Source: Pandoraea captiosa (GTDB lineage: Bacteria > Pseudomonadota > Gammaproteobacteria > Burkholderiales > Burkholderiaceae). Taken from it: a stretch of DNA of 64,000 nucleotides. Below are positions 7,635 through 16,776 of the stretch, piece after piece. The stretch's first letter is position 1. Each line of letters begins with the position of its first letter. The position numbers and the translations under genes are program-made. The stretch is from assembly GCF_902459775.1 (NCBI RefSeq), contig NZ_CABPSQ010000001.1, positions 620,001 to 684,000 of the forward strand. Direction: 5' to 3'. The notes beneath the pieces were generated by a model. It searched no databases and was not told the DNA's origin. It saw only the letters and a program-made list of their open reading frames with translations.

Positions 7635-9446
7635 ATGATTACCGGCGCGCTCGATGCGCTGCGAAGCGCCATCCATCCCTGCCGGAATCTCGAGTCTTCC
7701 TCGGCGCGGCTGAATCAATCGCTGGATGTCTTGCATGACAGTTTGCGCGGCGGCTCTCCGGGCGCTTCCGATATCACCGAAGCCGCCGAGACCGTCGAAA
7801 ATGCCTGTTTGAAGCGCGACGGTTGGCACGCGCTCAAACAGCGCTTTTCGCCGGAATCGGGCCGCAAGGTGTTCGTCGAACGACTGGTACGAACGCATCT
7901 CGCGACGACTGACACCGGACTGGCCCACGTGCGCCAGACGTTTCCCTACGCGGTGCTGGATTCGGAGGCCGCCAGCGTCGTCAAGGCGCTCAAGCCGACT
8001 GTCCGGGATGCCATCGTCGACGGCTGGTCGAATCCGGACAGCACGGCGGTACATATGACCGAGCAGGGATTCATCGCCCTGGAGATCCCCGGAACGGATC
8101 TGCGCTGCGCCTTGTTTGGGGGGTGTTTCGGTAGCGAGGGGCTTGCGCTGACGCAGCGCGAAGCCACGCAACTGCTGCTCGCGAGACCGGAAGGGGCGCC
8201 ACCCGGTGGGACGGTGCTTCGCGCGCTGCGCGACGGGATCGCGGACCGATCGGCCGAAAATTACGCCCTGTTGAGTGCCGCCATCGACGCGAACGGCGAC
8301 GTGTTACCGGAATTGAATCAGGAGGATGTGCGTGCCGTTGCGAATGCGGCGCACGATGCGCTGATGAGCCGCGGGGACGCCCGGGGCCGGGCGCCGTTCG
8401 CCAGACTGTTTCGTCGGATGGGCGACACGCAGCGTGCGGATCAATCGGGCGGCGTCGTCAGACTGACGATACCGGCCAACTGGTTGCGCGGCGGCGCGTC
8501 GACGGTGGTCCGCCCGGCGACGAACGATGCATCGAGCGCGGCCCCCATTTCGAGCGCTACCGCGCGTGAGCTGACCTTGCAGGCGCAGGTCCGCGCGATG
8601 AACCAGACCACACCACGCGCGGCGGTCGATGCGCTGCTGGCGTCGGCGAAAGCTTTTGAAGATGCGCACGATCCGCTTGCTGCTGCCGGAAAATATGCGC
8701 TGGCGGCCGAAAAACTCGCCGGTTTCGCATTGTTCCCGAGCGTGGGCGAGGCGATGTTCAACGCCTTCGGCAACTACGGTCCCTATTTGCAGAGGTCGAG
8801 TCGTATCGCGTCGCTATGTGCCGAAGCGTTCGAGGCGCGAGGGCTGTATTTGAGTGCGGCCGCGACGCACGAGGTGGTCGCAGACTACCTCATGGCCGGT
8901 CTGGACAGTCGCATTGATCGCGAGACCATGGCAACGCTGGCTTCCACGCACCGGGACACCGCTGACGCGTGTTTCGTAAAGGGCGGTCTGCCGGCTGCAG
9001 CCAAGGACCGTGACTTCGCCGGGCTGGTCCGTCGGGCGATCGAAACGAACAGCGCGTCCCTTGGTGCCGGGAAAGTGCTGGTGGGCGACGGGTACATCAT
9101 CAAATTCGAGGACCTGACCGATCCGTTCCTGGCGGAGACTTTCGACAAGGAAGAACCGACCGAGTGGCTACTGTTGATGAGTGGTCAGCGCACCGATGGG
9201 GTCGAAATCTATACGCCGATTACGAAAGCGTCCTGGCGCATGCTGACCAAGCGGGTGACCGACGAGCGAGGAGTGGCACTGCCGAATCAGACGCGTCGGC
9301 ACCCGTACCTGACGCGCCCGCTCGCCGACCGGGACTTTGCGCTGGGGGCCGTCTGCGTCGAAATGTTCCGCCGGGCCAGCGACGCCGAGACATCGGACAA
9401 TGCCTCGATGCCCTCGGTGCCGCCATCAGGCGGAGACGCATCATGA
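7635..9446 (+). CDS. unknown protein, paralogue copy 1 of a tandem four-member family
   Basis: I do not recognise this 603-residue protein. It has no signal peptide or membrane segment, so it is probably cytoplasmic or exported by a leaderless route. Four regions are shared with the downstream copies. There is a helical N-terminus. A PGTDLRCALFGG block is followed by LTQREATQLLLA (about 150-190). A helical repeat region resembles TPR hairpins (about 335-440; AAGKYALAAEKLAG, then RIASLCAEAFEARGLYLSAAATHEV). The C-terminus carries TEWLLL and a R-R-H-P-Y segment. An LLSAAIDANGDVLPELN motif lies between the second and third regions. The start at 7635 aligns with the other copies. Its TGA overlaps the ATG of copy 2 by 4 bp (ATGA), so the two were once translationally coupled. 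The LysR gene ends 236 bp upstream. The function is unknown. Confidence 0.8.
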   Translation: MITGALDALRSAIHPCRNLESSSARLNQSLDVLHDSLRGGSPGASDITEAAETVENACLKRDGWHALKQRFSPESGRKVFVERLVRTHLATTDTGLAHVRQTFPYAVLDSEAASVVKALKPTVRDAIVDGWSNPDSTAVHMTEQGFIALEIPGTDLRCALFGGCFGSEGLALTQREATQLLLARPEGAPPGGTVLRALRDGIADRSAENYALLSAAIDANGDVLPELNQEDVRAVANAAHDALMSRGDARGRAPFARLFRRMGDTQRADQSGGVVRLTIPANWLRGGASTVVRPATNDASSAAPISSATARELTLQAQVRAMNQTTPRAAVDALLASAKAFEDAHDPLAAAGKYALAAEKLAGFALFPSVGEAMFNAFGNYGPYLQRSSRIASLCAEAFEARGLYLSAAATHEVVADYLMAGLDSRIDRETMATLASTHRDTADACFVKGGLPAAAKDRDFAGLVRRAIETNSASLGAGKVLVGDGYIIKFEDLTDPFLAETFDKEEPTEWLLLMSGQRTDGVEIYTPITKASWRMLTKRVTDERGVALPNQTRRHPYLTRPLADRDFALGAVCVEMFRRASDAETSDNASMPSVPPSGGDAS

Positions 9447-10312
9447 TTTCGGGCGCCCTCGGTGCGCTCAGAAGCGCAATTCAATCGTGCCGTCCTCACG
9501 AGCCGCAGTCTGCGCAAGCGGCCGCCGCGATGCAGGCACTCCAGTCGTGCCTGCAAACCTGCTCGCCGGGTGCTGCCGAACTGACCCGGGCGATCGAGCG
9601 GGTCGAGGCGGCGTTCACGAAAAATGACGCCTGGCAGTGCCTCAAACATTGCTTCGAGCGGCATGTCGGCCGCAGTGCCTTCGTCAAGGCTGTCGTCAGA
9701 AATCACGTGACGACGACCTCGACCGGAATGGCACACGTGCATCGTGTCGTGGGCAACGCACAACTCGACAATTTCGCGACACAACTGGTGCGGGCAATGC
9801 GCCCCGAGATCCGCGCCGACATCGTGGATCGGTGTGTCGCCCGCGCTCGATCGCGACGCCGCGCCGCAGTCGGCCGCCGAGCAGTATCTTGCGTCGGCAT
9901 AGCTCTATGCGAGCGCCGGAGACGATCGGATGGCCGCCAGCATGTACGCGAATGCCGCCGAAAAACTAGCAGGCTTTGAAACTTTCAGAGACATTTCGCA
10001 GGCGCTCACCGACGCGATCACCGCGTACGAAAACGATGTGGGTGCCGTGAGCAGGATCGGCACGCGATGTGCCGAGGCATTGATGAAGCAGGGCCTGTAC
10101 GTCAGTGCGGCGATGACGCACGATCTCGTCGCATCGCCTGCTTGACTGGCTGGAGAAGAAGCCTGCAGACGTCGATATGGCGCAAGTGAATGTGCGGTAT
10201 GCATCGCACACTGGTCGCGACCGATTTCGTTGAAGGGATCGAGGCCCTCGATCTGCTCACGGCGAAACCGCCGGTCGCCGGCGCAGCGGCACCTGCAGGC
10301 GCTTCGGTCTGA
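9443..10312 (+). pseudogene. decayed paralogue copy 2 of the tandem family
   Basis: Copy 2 begins in frame (MISGALGALRSAIQSC) with its ATG overlapping the stop of copy 1, and matches copy 1 for about 130 residues, to RADIVD near 9830. The roughly 200-residue middle region is then missing. The TPR-like region continues in another frame (DAAPQSAAEQYLASA, then a TAG at 9900-9902, then MAASMYANAAEKLAGF) and ends at a TGA at 10143-10145. A third frame carries DWLEKKPADVDM, matching the segment after the helical repeats of copy 3. A fourth segment, in yet another frame, carries the C-terminus (TDFVEGIEALDLL) and stops at 10310-10312. The gene therefore has internal deletions, several frame changes and premature stops. 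It is not expected to make a full protein, although the first fragment could be translated. Confidence 0.85.
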
Positions 10313-10405
10313 GCGATTTGTGCACGCCTGCACAAAGGCATGGTGGGACACTGGGCTATCGCCATGCCATGTGCGGGGACACACAGTCCGCGTCTTCCTT
10401 GTCCA

Positions 10406-12085
10406 ATGACGTCGCAATTGCTGCACACGCTCAAGAGCGTGATATCGCCTTACTTCCCTATTGCCAATCCCGAGGCGCGCTTGCCGAAGGCGATGCGCGT
10501 CATCGCGGCGCTTGCCGAGACGTGTTCGGCGACGTCCAGAGAGTTGTTCGTCGCCGGTGCGGAACTCCTGAAGGCCGGGAGTGCGGATCATGGATGGAAC
10601 GTTATCGGGCCTTGCTTTGAGCGTGGCGTCGACCGTACGGATACCGTCAGAGAACTCGCGCGCAGCCATCTGGCCGCGTTGCCCGGCGGACTGCGGCATG
10701 TGCTGGGGGCGTGCAGCATGCGCGTGTTCGACGAGTTGAACGAAAAGGTGTTCGGCGTGTTGGCGCCGGATGTCCGGGACGAGATCGTGCGGCGCTGGTC
10801 CGAACCCAACGGGTCTCGGCTGTACGTCACGAGGGAGGGGCTCTTTGCGGTGGACTTGCCCGGCACCGATTTTCGCTGCGCATTGACGGCTAAGGGCCTG
10901 TCGCAGAGCGGGCTGCGTCTCACGCAACATGAGGCTACACGGCTGCTGCTGGCGCAGGTCGACGGTGACTTTGCGAGCGGTCCCGTGCTCACGGTCCTTC
11001 CCGCAATGGCTGTCCTCCATCCCGGCGTCGTTTATACACTGCTCGGTGCGGTCATCGGCCCGGACGGCAGTCTGCCGCCCGAACTCGATCGTGACGAGAT
11101 CCATGCCTTGGCGGCGGCCGTGCATGACAAGTTGAAGTGCGAGGACGGGACTGTCGAGCTTCGCGCACCGTTCGCCAGATTTTTCCGTTGGATGGGAGAC
11201 GAAAAACGTGCGGCGCAAGCGCACGCGCTGACGGCAAGCGTTCGGTCCCTGCACGCCGAGCAGGGCGGCGGACTCGCGCTTGACCCGAACCTGAGCGGAC
11301 GGGAGCGGGCAGACGAGGTGTCAAGGATCAATCACACCCGTGCAGCCATCGAGCGTCAACTGGCGGCATTCCACTATGACAGGGCGATCGAGCCGCGCCT
11401 GGCCGCGACCGAACTGCTGGCGTCGGCGAGCAGCTTTTCGTCCGCCGGAGAGCGTCCGTTGGCTGCAGCAATGTATGCCGCTGCCGCTGAAAAGCTGGCG
11501 AGTTGCGGTGCGTTTTCGGAGGTTCGGTCGACGTTGAAAGATGCCGCTGGGGCTTATGGCGCCGACTGGGACGCACTGAGCCGGATTTGCGCGCGCTGTG
11601 CCGAGGCGTTCGACCGGCGTGGTCATCACCATGCCGCGGCGAAAACGCACGCGTTGGCAGCCGGGTTCATGCGCGAGAGGATTGAACGGCATGCGGATAT
11701 CGACGTGGCCGGTGCATTGGCGTGCTACGAGCGACATTTCGTGCGCGCCCAGTCAGATGTCCCGGCGCGCATTCGGTCGGCCATCGCGGCACGTCTGCAC
11801 GCGTTGAGTTCGGCGGATGGGCTGAAGGTCATCGGCGCCGTCATTCGATTCGACGCCCGGCAGGATCCGATTCTGTTCGAGGCGTTCGATCCGGACGCGG
11901 ACACCGAATGGCTGCTTTGGCACATGGGGGAGCAGGGCGATGGCACCGGTGTCTACCATCTCGTGATCGACGAGACGCGTGAGCAACTCTGCAAGACCGG
12001 GAGTCGACATCCTTATTTCGACAGGACGGTGACGCGCAATGACTTCATCGATGGTGACGAGGCACTCGCGTTGCTGTCGAGGTAA
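10406..12085 (+). CDS. unknown protein, paralogue copy 3 of the tandem family
   Basis: This is an intact 559-residue member of the unknown family. It shares with copy 1 the PGTDFRCAL block, LTQHEATRLLLAQ, the LLGAVIGPDGSLPPELD motif, APFARFFRWMGD, the TPR-like helices (SSAGERPLAAAMYAAAAEKL and RICARCAEAFDRRG) and the C-terminal TEWLLW and RHPYFDRTVTRNDFIDGDEAL segments. The frame is open to 10340, but I start at ATG 10406 because the following residues (TSQLLHTLKSVIS) align with the first residues of copies 1 and 2; no clear ribosome site supports either start. It has no signal peptide or transmembrane segment. Copy 4 follows after 34 bp, so the two are probably cotranscribed. The TPR-like region suggests protein-protein contacts, which is an inference. 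Confidence 0.8.
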   Translation: MTSQLLHTLKSVISPYFPIANPEARLPKAMRVIAALAETCSATSRELFVAGAELLKAGSADHGWNVIGPCFERGVDRTDTVRELARSHLAALPGGLRHVLGACSMRVFDELNEKVFGVLAPDVRDEIVRRWSEPNGSRLYVTREGLFAVDLPGTDFRCALTAKGLSQSGLRLTQHEATRLLLAQVDGDFASGPVLTVLPAMAVLHPGVVYTLLGAVIGPDGSLPPELDRDEIHALAAAVHDKLKCEDGTVELRAPFARFFRWMGDEKRAAQAHALTASVRSLHAEQGGGLALDPNLSGRERADEVSRINHTRAAIERQLAAFHYDRAIEPRLAATELLASASSFSSAGERPLAAAMYAAAAEKLASCGAFSEVRSTLKDAAGAYGADWDALSRICARCAEAFDRRGHHHAAAKTHALAAGFMRERIERHADIDVAGALACYERHFVRAQSDVPARIRSAIAARLHALSSADGLKVIGAVIRFDARQDPILFEAFDPDADTEWLLWHMGEQGDGTGVYHLVIDETREQLCKTGSRHPYFDRTVTRNDFIDGDEALALLSR

Positions 12086-12119
12086 CCGACGCAAACGAGG
12101 CTTGTGAAGGAGAAATACG

Positions 12120-13922
12120 TTGATTCCAGGCATCAGTGGGTCGCGCATCGGCGCGACGACGGAGACGGCAAGCGGCATTGCGCCGGGGCAGCGGTTGACG
12201 TCGGTATTGGCCGAGTTCGAGGCTGAGGTGCAGCGAAGCGCACCGGGCTCGGCGCAACTGACGCGACTCGTCGACTGGTTGGAGATGGCGGTGCTGCATC
12301 CCGAGAACTGGCGGTATCTTCGCCTCGGTTTCAAAGACGGTGAAGCACGGCGATCGATTGCAGAGCATCTGGCACGGGCGCATCTGGCGACATTTGCCGT
12401 CGGTGTCGAGCATCTGCAGGACAGTGCATTCAGCGCACAACTCGGCACCCTGGCGCCGCGTCTGCTCGGCGCATTGACCCAAGACGTTCGCGACGGCATC
12501 GTGGGGCGTTGGTCCGCGGGAGACGCGGCCGCGTTGGAAGTGACCGACAAGCAGTACTTCGCCATGGAAGTGCCGGGCACGGGGTTTCGTTGCGCGCTGA
12601 TCGGCAACGTGTTCGGGCCAGGAGCTCTGTGTCTGACGCAGCGCGAGGCGACGGATCTGCTGCTCGCGCATCTGGGTGACGGTGCCACGACGGTATTGCA
12701 GGCGCTGCGCCGCGTCGCCGGGCGAAATCCGGTCACCGCAGGGCAGTTGCTACACGCCGTGATCGGTGCGGATGGCAGCCTGCTGCCCGAGCTGGACGCC
12801 GCCGAAATTCGTCCCCTCGTTGCGTCGATTCTCGAGACCCTCAGGCCCGAAGCCAGAAGCGTGGCGTTTCGTGAGCCTTTCGCGCGACTATTCAACTGGC
12901 TGAGGGACGATGCAAGTGCGGCGGCGCTGCGCAAGGAGATGGCGCGGATTCTCGCCGACCAGGCAGGCGACCTTGCCCCACAAGCCATTCGCGTGCACGA
13001 CGGCAACATCGTGGCGCCGGACGACATGCGGGTGCAGCATTCGTACAAAGTCGGCATACAGCACTCGCTGGCCGCGCTGCATTTCCGGGATGCCAACGCG
13101 CCGATGGAGGCGGCCATACAGTACATCAGCGCGGGCATACGTCTGCGTGAGGCGGGTGACGCTGCCATTGCCGATGAACTGATGATGCGCGGTGAGGCGC
13201 AACTGCTGAGCGTGCTTGGGGCGGCGCGTTATCAGGACGTCGGAGACATCGTGAGGCCGTTGATCGACGCCTGCCGCGCAGACTACGTCGCGATTGAGCG
13301 CATCTCAAGGTTCTGTGCGACGGTATTCGAGAGTCAGGGGCGAATGCTCAGTGCCGCGAGCATCCATGACGCCGTCGTCGCGTGCCTGCCGGGCACGCTT
13401 GAGTCGGGCATCGATGCCGATGTGCAAGCCATGCAGCGCGCACAGGCGTTTCACTTGAGGCAAGTGCGGCAACATTACGGATCGGGGGGCTTGGGGGCAG
13501 CGCCGGACAACGTGTCGACGCTGATCCGCTCGGTCGTTCACGCGCGTGTCCAGACGCTCATGCCGCAGGAGCGTCTCGCAGGGCCGAATTACGTCATCCA
13601 CCTGGATGCGGCTCAGGCAATGTTCCTGAATGAGCCCTTCGACAGTCGGTGGTTGCTGCTGCGAGTCTCCCGCGATGGCACGGACGAGACGACGTACCAC
13701 GTCGTCAGCGAACACGCAAAGCGGGAGATGCTCGCGCATACGACGATGCATCCGCAGCGTGAGCGTCCCCTCGATGCGTCGGACTTCATTGACGGGGCGC
13801 AGGCATTGGAACTGCTGCTCTCGGCGCGACCTGTCGACGCATCGGTCGTGTCGGGTGCCGGTTCGAAAGCACCCTCCAGCCCGCTGTCGGCATCGGCATC
13901 TCAGATAGCTGGAACGCGATGA
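12120..13922 (+). CDS. unknown protein, paralogue copy 4 of the tandem family
   Basis: This is an intact 600-residue member and the most diverged of the set. The family blocks are recognisable: PGTGFRCALIGN, LTQREATDLLLAH, LLHAVIGADGSLLPELD, EPFARLFNWLRD, a helical region (about 315-440) and the C-terminal RWLLLRVSRDGTDETTYHVV followed by DFIDGAQALELL. It starts with TTG at 12120, preceded by a strong AAGGAG at 12107-12112 with a 7-base spacer, which decides the start. The last 30 residues are a Ser/Ala-rich tail absent from copy 3. It has no signal peptide or membrane segment, and it is the last gene of the array. The function is not known. Confidence 0.8.
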   Translation: MIPGISGSRIGATTETASGIAPGQRLTSVLAEFEAEVQRSAPGSAQLTRLVDWLEMAVLHPENWRYLRLGFKDGEARRSIAEHLARAHLATFAVGVEHLQDSAFSAQLGTLAPRLLGALTQDVRDGIVGRWSAGDAAALEVTDKQYFAMEVPGTGFRCALIGNVFGPGALCLTQREATDLLLAHLGDGATTVLQALRRVAGRNPVTAGQLLHAVIGADGSLLPELDAAEIRPLVASILETLRPEARSVAFREPFARLFNWLRDDASAAALRKEMARILADQAGDLAPQAIRVHDGNIVAPDDMRVQHSYKVGIQHSLAALHFRDANAPMEAAIQYISAGIRLREAGDAAIADELMMRGEAQLLSVLGAARYQDVGDIVRPLIDACRADYVAIERISRFCATVFESQGRMLSAASIHDAVVACLPGTLESGIDADVQAMQRAQAFHLRQVRQHYGSGGLGAAPDNVSTLIRSVVHARVQTLMPQERLAGPNYVIHLDAAQAMFLNEPFDSRWLLLRVSRDGTDETTYHVVSEHAKREMLAHTTMHPQRERPLDASDFIDGAQALELLLSARPVDASVVSGAGSKAPSSPLSASASQIAGTR

Positions 13923-13974
13923 CACTTCCCCAGGGGCGTGCGCTGATGGCAAGTGCCTGAAGGCATCGGACGTG

Positions 13975-13998
13975 CCGGGAGCCGACGTTGGCTCCCGG
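13975..13998. terminator. hairpin between convergent genes
   Basis: There is a perfect 9-bp stem, CCGGGAGCC (13975-13983) and GGCTCCCGG (13990-13998), with a 6-base loop, between the convergent copy 4 and cyanophycin synthetase genes. There is no T-run on either side, so it may only weakly terminate or may protect mRNA ends. Confidence 0.5.
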
Positions 13999-14040
13999 AC
14001 AAGGCTTGGTCGGGTCAGACTGACCGGTGTATCAGAAGAC

Positions 14041-16620
14041 TCAGCGGGCGCTGGCCTCAGCAACGCGCTGGCCGATGTGCGCCAGCGCTTCGTCGACCTG
14101 ATCGATGAGGATCAGGCACAGGTCGCCCGGTTGCAGGCGAGCCAGCGCCGTGTCGATGGCGACGAACTCGCCGTTGATCTCGTCGATATGGCGGGTACGG
14201 GTGGCGCCTACCAGACCGTCGCGCAGGAGCTTGATGACTTCACCGTCTTCACGGCCGCGCTGGCACTGGTCCTGATAGAGCAGCACGTCGTCGAACGCGT
14301 CACCCAGAATCTCCGTCTGACGGCGAATGTCTTCGTCGCGACGATCTCCCGCGCCCGAAATCACCACCGAGCGGCGACGCGCCGGCATCGTCTCGACGGC
14401 CTGCGTGAGTGCCGCGATGGCGTCCGGGTTATGGCCGTAATCGGCGATCAGCGTCGCGCCCTTGTAGTCGAAGACGTTGAAACGACCGGGGGCAGTGCCC
14501 GCATCGTTCACGAACGTCAGCAGCCCGGCGCGAATGGTCGCCGGATCGATCGCCAGCGCCCAGGCGGCGCCGATGGCTGCCATCGCGTTCTCGACCTGGA
14601 AACCGATGGCGCCGTTGCGGGTGAGCGGAATCGCCGACAACGCGTAGCGCGTTTCTTCGCCACCGTGCGCCGTCACGATATGCCCCCCGTCGACGTAGAC
14701 CACACGTTTGCCCTTGGCGCGATGGGTCGCGAGCACCGGGTGCGCCGCGTCCACCGCGAAGTACGTCACATCGCCCGGGCAGGCGTCGGCCATGCGCGCG
14801 ACCATCGGGTCGGCAGCATTGAGCACGGCCATGCCTCGCGGCGATACGTTGCGCACGATTACGCTCTTGAGCACCGCCAGATCTTCCACGGTGTTGATGT
14901 ACGACAGCCCCAGATGGTCGCCCATGCCGATGTTGGTCACGACCGCAACGTCGCAACGGTCGTAGGCGAGCCCCTCGCGCAGCAGACCGCCGCGTGCGGT
15001 TTCGAATACGGCGGCATCGACGTCCGGGTGCATGAGCACGTTTCGCGCACTGCGCGGGCCGCTGCAATCGCCGGTGTCGATGCGCTGACCACTGATATAG
15101 ATACCGTCGGTGCCGGTCATGCCCACGCGCAACCCTTGCTGGGCGATGAGGTGCGCGATCAGGCGGACGGTGGTCGTCTTGCCGTTCGTGCCCGAGACCG
15201 CGACGAGCGGAATGCGACCATCGTCGCCGTCTTCGAACATGGTCGAGACGATGGCTTCGCCGACCGCGCGACCTTTGCCGTAGGACGGCTGAAGGTGCAT
15301 GCGAAGGCCCGGCGCGGCGTTGACTTCCACGATGCCGCCCGCCTGGTCTTCGAACGGTCTGATGACGGTTTCGCACACGGCGTCGACACCGGCGATGTCC
15401 AGACCGACCTGCTGCGCGGCCGCCACGGCGCGTGCGGCGATTTCCGGATGGACGTCGTCGGTCACGTCGGTGGCGGTGCCGCCGGTCGACAGATTGGCAT
15501 TGTTGCGCAGGACGACGCGCGCGCCAGCGTCAGGCACGGAGTCGGCGTTCAAACCTTGTTTTGCCAGCGTGGCCAGCGCAATGTCGTCGAAGCGGATTTT
15601 CGTAAGCGAGGTGGCATGGCCTTCGCCGCGGCGCGGATCTGCGTTCACCGCGTCGACCAGTTGGCGTACGGTATGCACGCCGTCGCCGGTGACTTGCGGC
15701 GGGTCGCGACGTGCGGCGGCCACCAGCTTGTTGCCGATGACCAGCAAGCGGAAGTCGTGGCCCGGAATGTAGCGCTCGATGATGACGTCGCGGCAGATGT
15801 CCTGCGCCGCTTCGAACGCCTTTTCGATTTCTTCGCGCGTGCGCAGTCGCACGGCCACGCCCTTGCCCTGATTGCCGTCGCGCGGCTTGACCACGACCGG
15901 AGCATCGATTTCCTGCACCAGTTTCCAGGCGTCTTCGATGTCGCGCACGGTGCCGCCGAGCGGTACCGGCACACCGGCAGCATGCAGCAGCGTCTTGGTC
16001 AGATCCTTGTCCTGCGCAATGGATTCGGCCACTGCGGAGGTCCGATCGGTCTCGGCTGCCTGAATGCGTCGCTGTTTGCTGCCCCAGCCGAATTGCACCA
16101 TCGAGCCTTCGGTCAGACGGCGGTACGGAATACCGCGTGCGACCGCCGCATAGACGATCGAGCCGGTCGACGGGCCGAGACGCACGTCTTCGTCCAGATC
16201 GCGCAAGCGATAGAGCGCATCCGCGAGATCGAACGGACCATCTTCCAGCGCGGCATGGATGAGCTGTTGCGCAAGGTCGAACGCCAGACGCCCGACCGGT
16301 TCTTCGCTGTATTGCACCACGACCTGGAAAGTGCCCGGTTCGATGGTTTGCGTCGTCTGGCTGAACGTGACCGGACATCCGGCGGCGGCTTGCAGATGCA
16401 GCGCCGTGGTGGCGAGTGCGTCCGCGAGCGACACCGGACGCTCTTCAGCGTCGGGCGTGAGCGCCGGCAACTCCGGGAAGCGGGCGCGCAGACGGGCTTC
16501 GAAGCCGGCCAGATTGCCGATCGAGTATTCCAGATCGGTGCATGTCACGATGGCCTCGATGGCGGTGTGACGGCTCCAGAGGTTCGGCCCGCGCAATGCG
16601 CGGATACGGGAGACTTCCAT
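14041..16620 (-). CDS. cphA': cyanophycin synthetase, second copy (CphA')
   Basis: This is an ATP-dependent ligase that builds the Asp-Arg storage polymer cyanophycin, 859 residues from the chosen start. The order is an N-terminal domain with IRALRGPNLWS, an ATP-grasp domain (about 215-465; VPVPLGGTVRDIEDAW and VVKPRDGNQGKGVAVRL), then a Mur-ligase-like domain with the P-loop GTNGKTTT (near 490) and later YGHNPDAI. I start at ATG 16620, which has AGGGA about 9 bases upstream; an upstream GTG at 16644 would add 8 residues. It lies 156 bp downstream of the other synthetase gene in the same direction. Adjacent cphA and cphA' genes are known in Cupriavidus and Burkholderia relatives. No cyanophycinase gene is visible in the window. 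Confidence 0.92.
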   Translation of the reverse strand: MEVSRIRALRGPNLWSRHTAIEAIVTCTDLEYSIGNLAGFEARLRARFPELPALTPDAEERPVSLADALATTALHLQAAAGCPVTFSQTTQTIEPGTFQVVVQYSEEPVGRLAFDLAQQLIHAALEDGPFDLADALYRLRDLDEDVRLGPSTGSIVYAAVARGIPYRRLTEGSMVQFGWGSKQRRIQAAETDRTSAVAESIAQDKDLTKTLLHAAGVPVPLGGTVRDIEDAWKLVQEIDAPVVVKPRDGNQGKGVAVRLRTREEIEKAFEAAQDICRDVIIERYIPGHDFRLLVIGNKLVAAARRDPPQVTGDGVHTVRQLVDAVNADPRRGEGHATSLTKIRFDDIALATLAKQGLNADSVPDAGARVVLRNNANLSTGGTATDVTDDVHPEIAARAVAAAQQVGLDIAGVDAVCETVIRPFEDQAGGIVEVNAAPGLRMHLQPSYGKGRAVGEAIVSTMFEDGDDGRIPLVAVSGTNGKTTTVRLIAHLIAQQGLRVGMTGTDGIYISGQRIDTGDCSGPRSARNVLMHPDVDAAVFETARGGLLREGLAYDRCDVAVVTNIGMGDHLGLSYINTVEDLAVLKSVIVRNVSPRGMAVLNAADPMVARMADACPGDVTYFAVDAAHPVLATHRAKGKRVVYVDGGHIVTAHGGEETRYALSAIPLTRNGAIGFQVENAMAAIGAAWALAIDPATIRAGLLTFVNDAGTAPGRFNVFDYKGATLIADYGHNPDAIAALTQAVETMPARRRSVVISGAGDRRDEDIRRQTEILGDAFDDVLLYQDQCQRGREDGEVIKLLRDGLVGATRTRHIDEINGEFVAIDTALARLQPGDLCLILIDQVDEALAHIGQRVAEASAR

Positions 16621-16776
16621 AAATTGCAATCCCTGTCTGTCCACTTCGCGTCCCTGTGTATCGTTACGGCGGTTGGTTGGCGAGAAAAACGACTGTGGCT
16701 TAGGTGTTCGGTACTTATCTAGCGGGAGACGGCGGCGGCAGGGTGGCTGCCGGGCGCCGCTCCTGACGGTTTTGCC

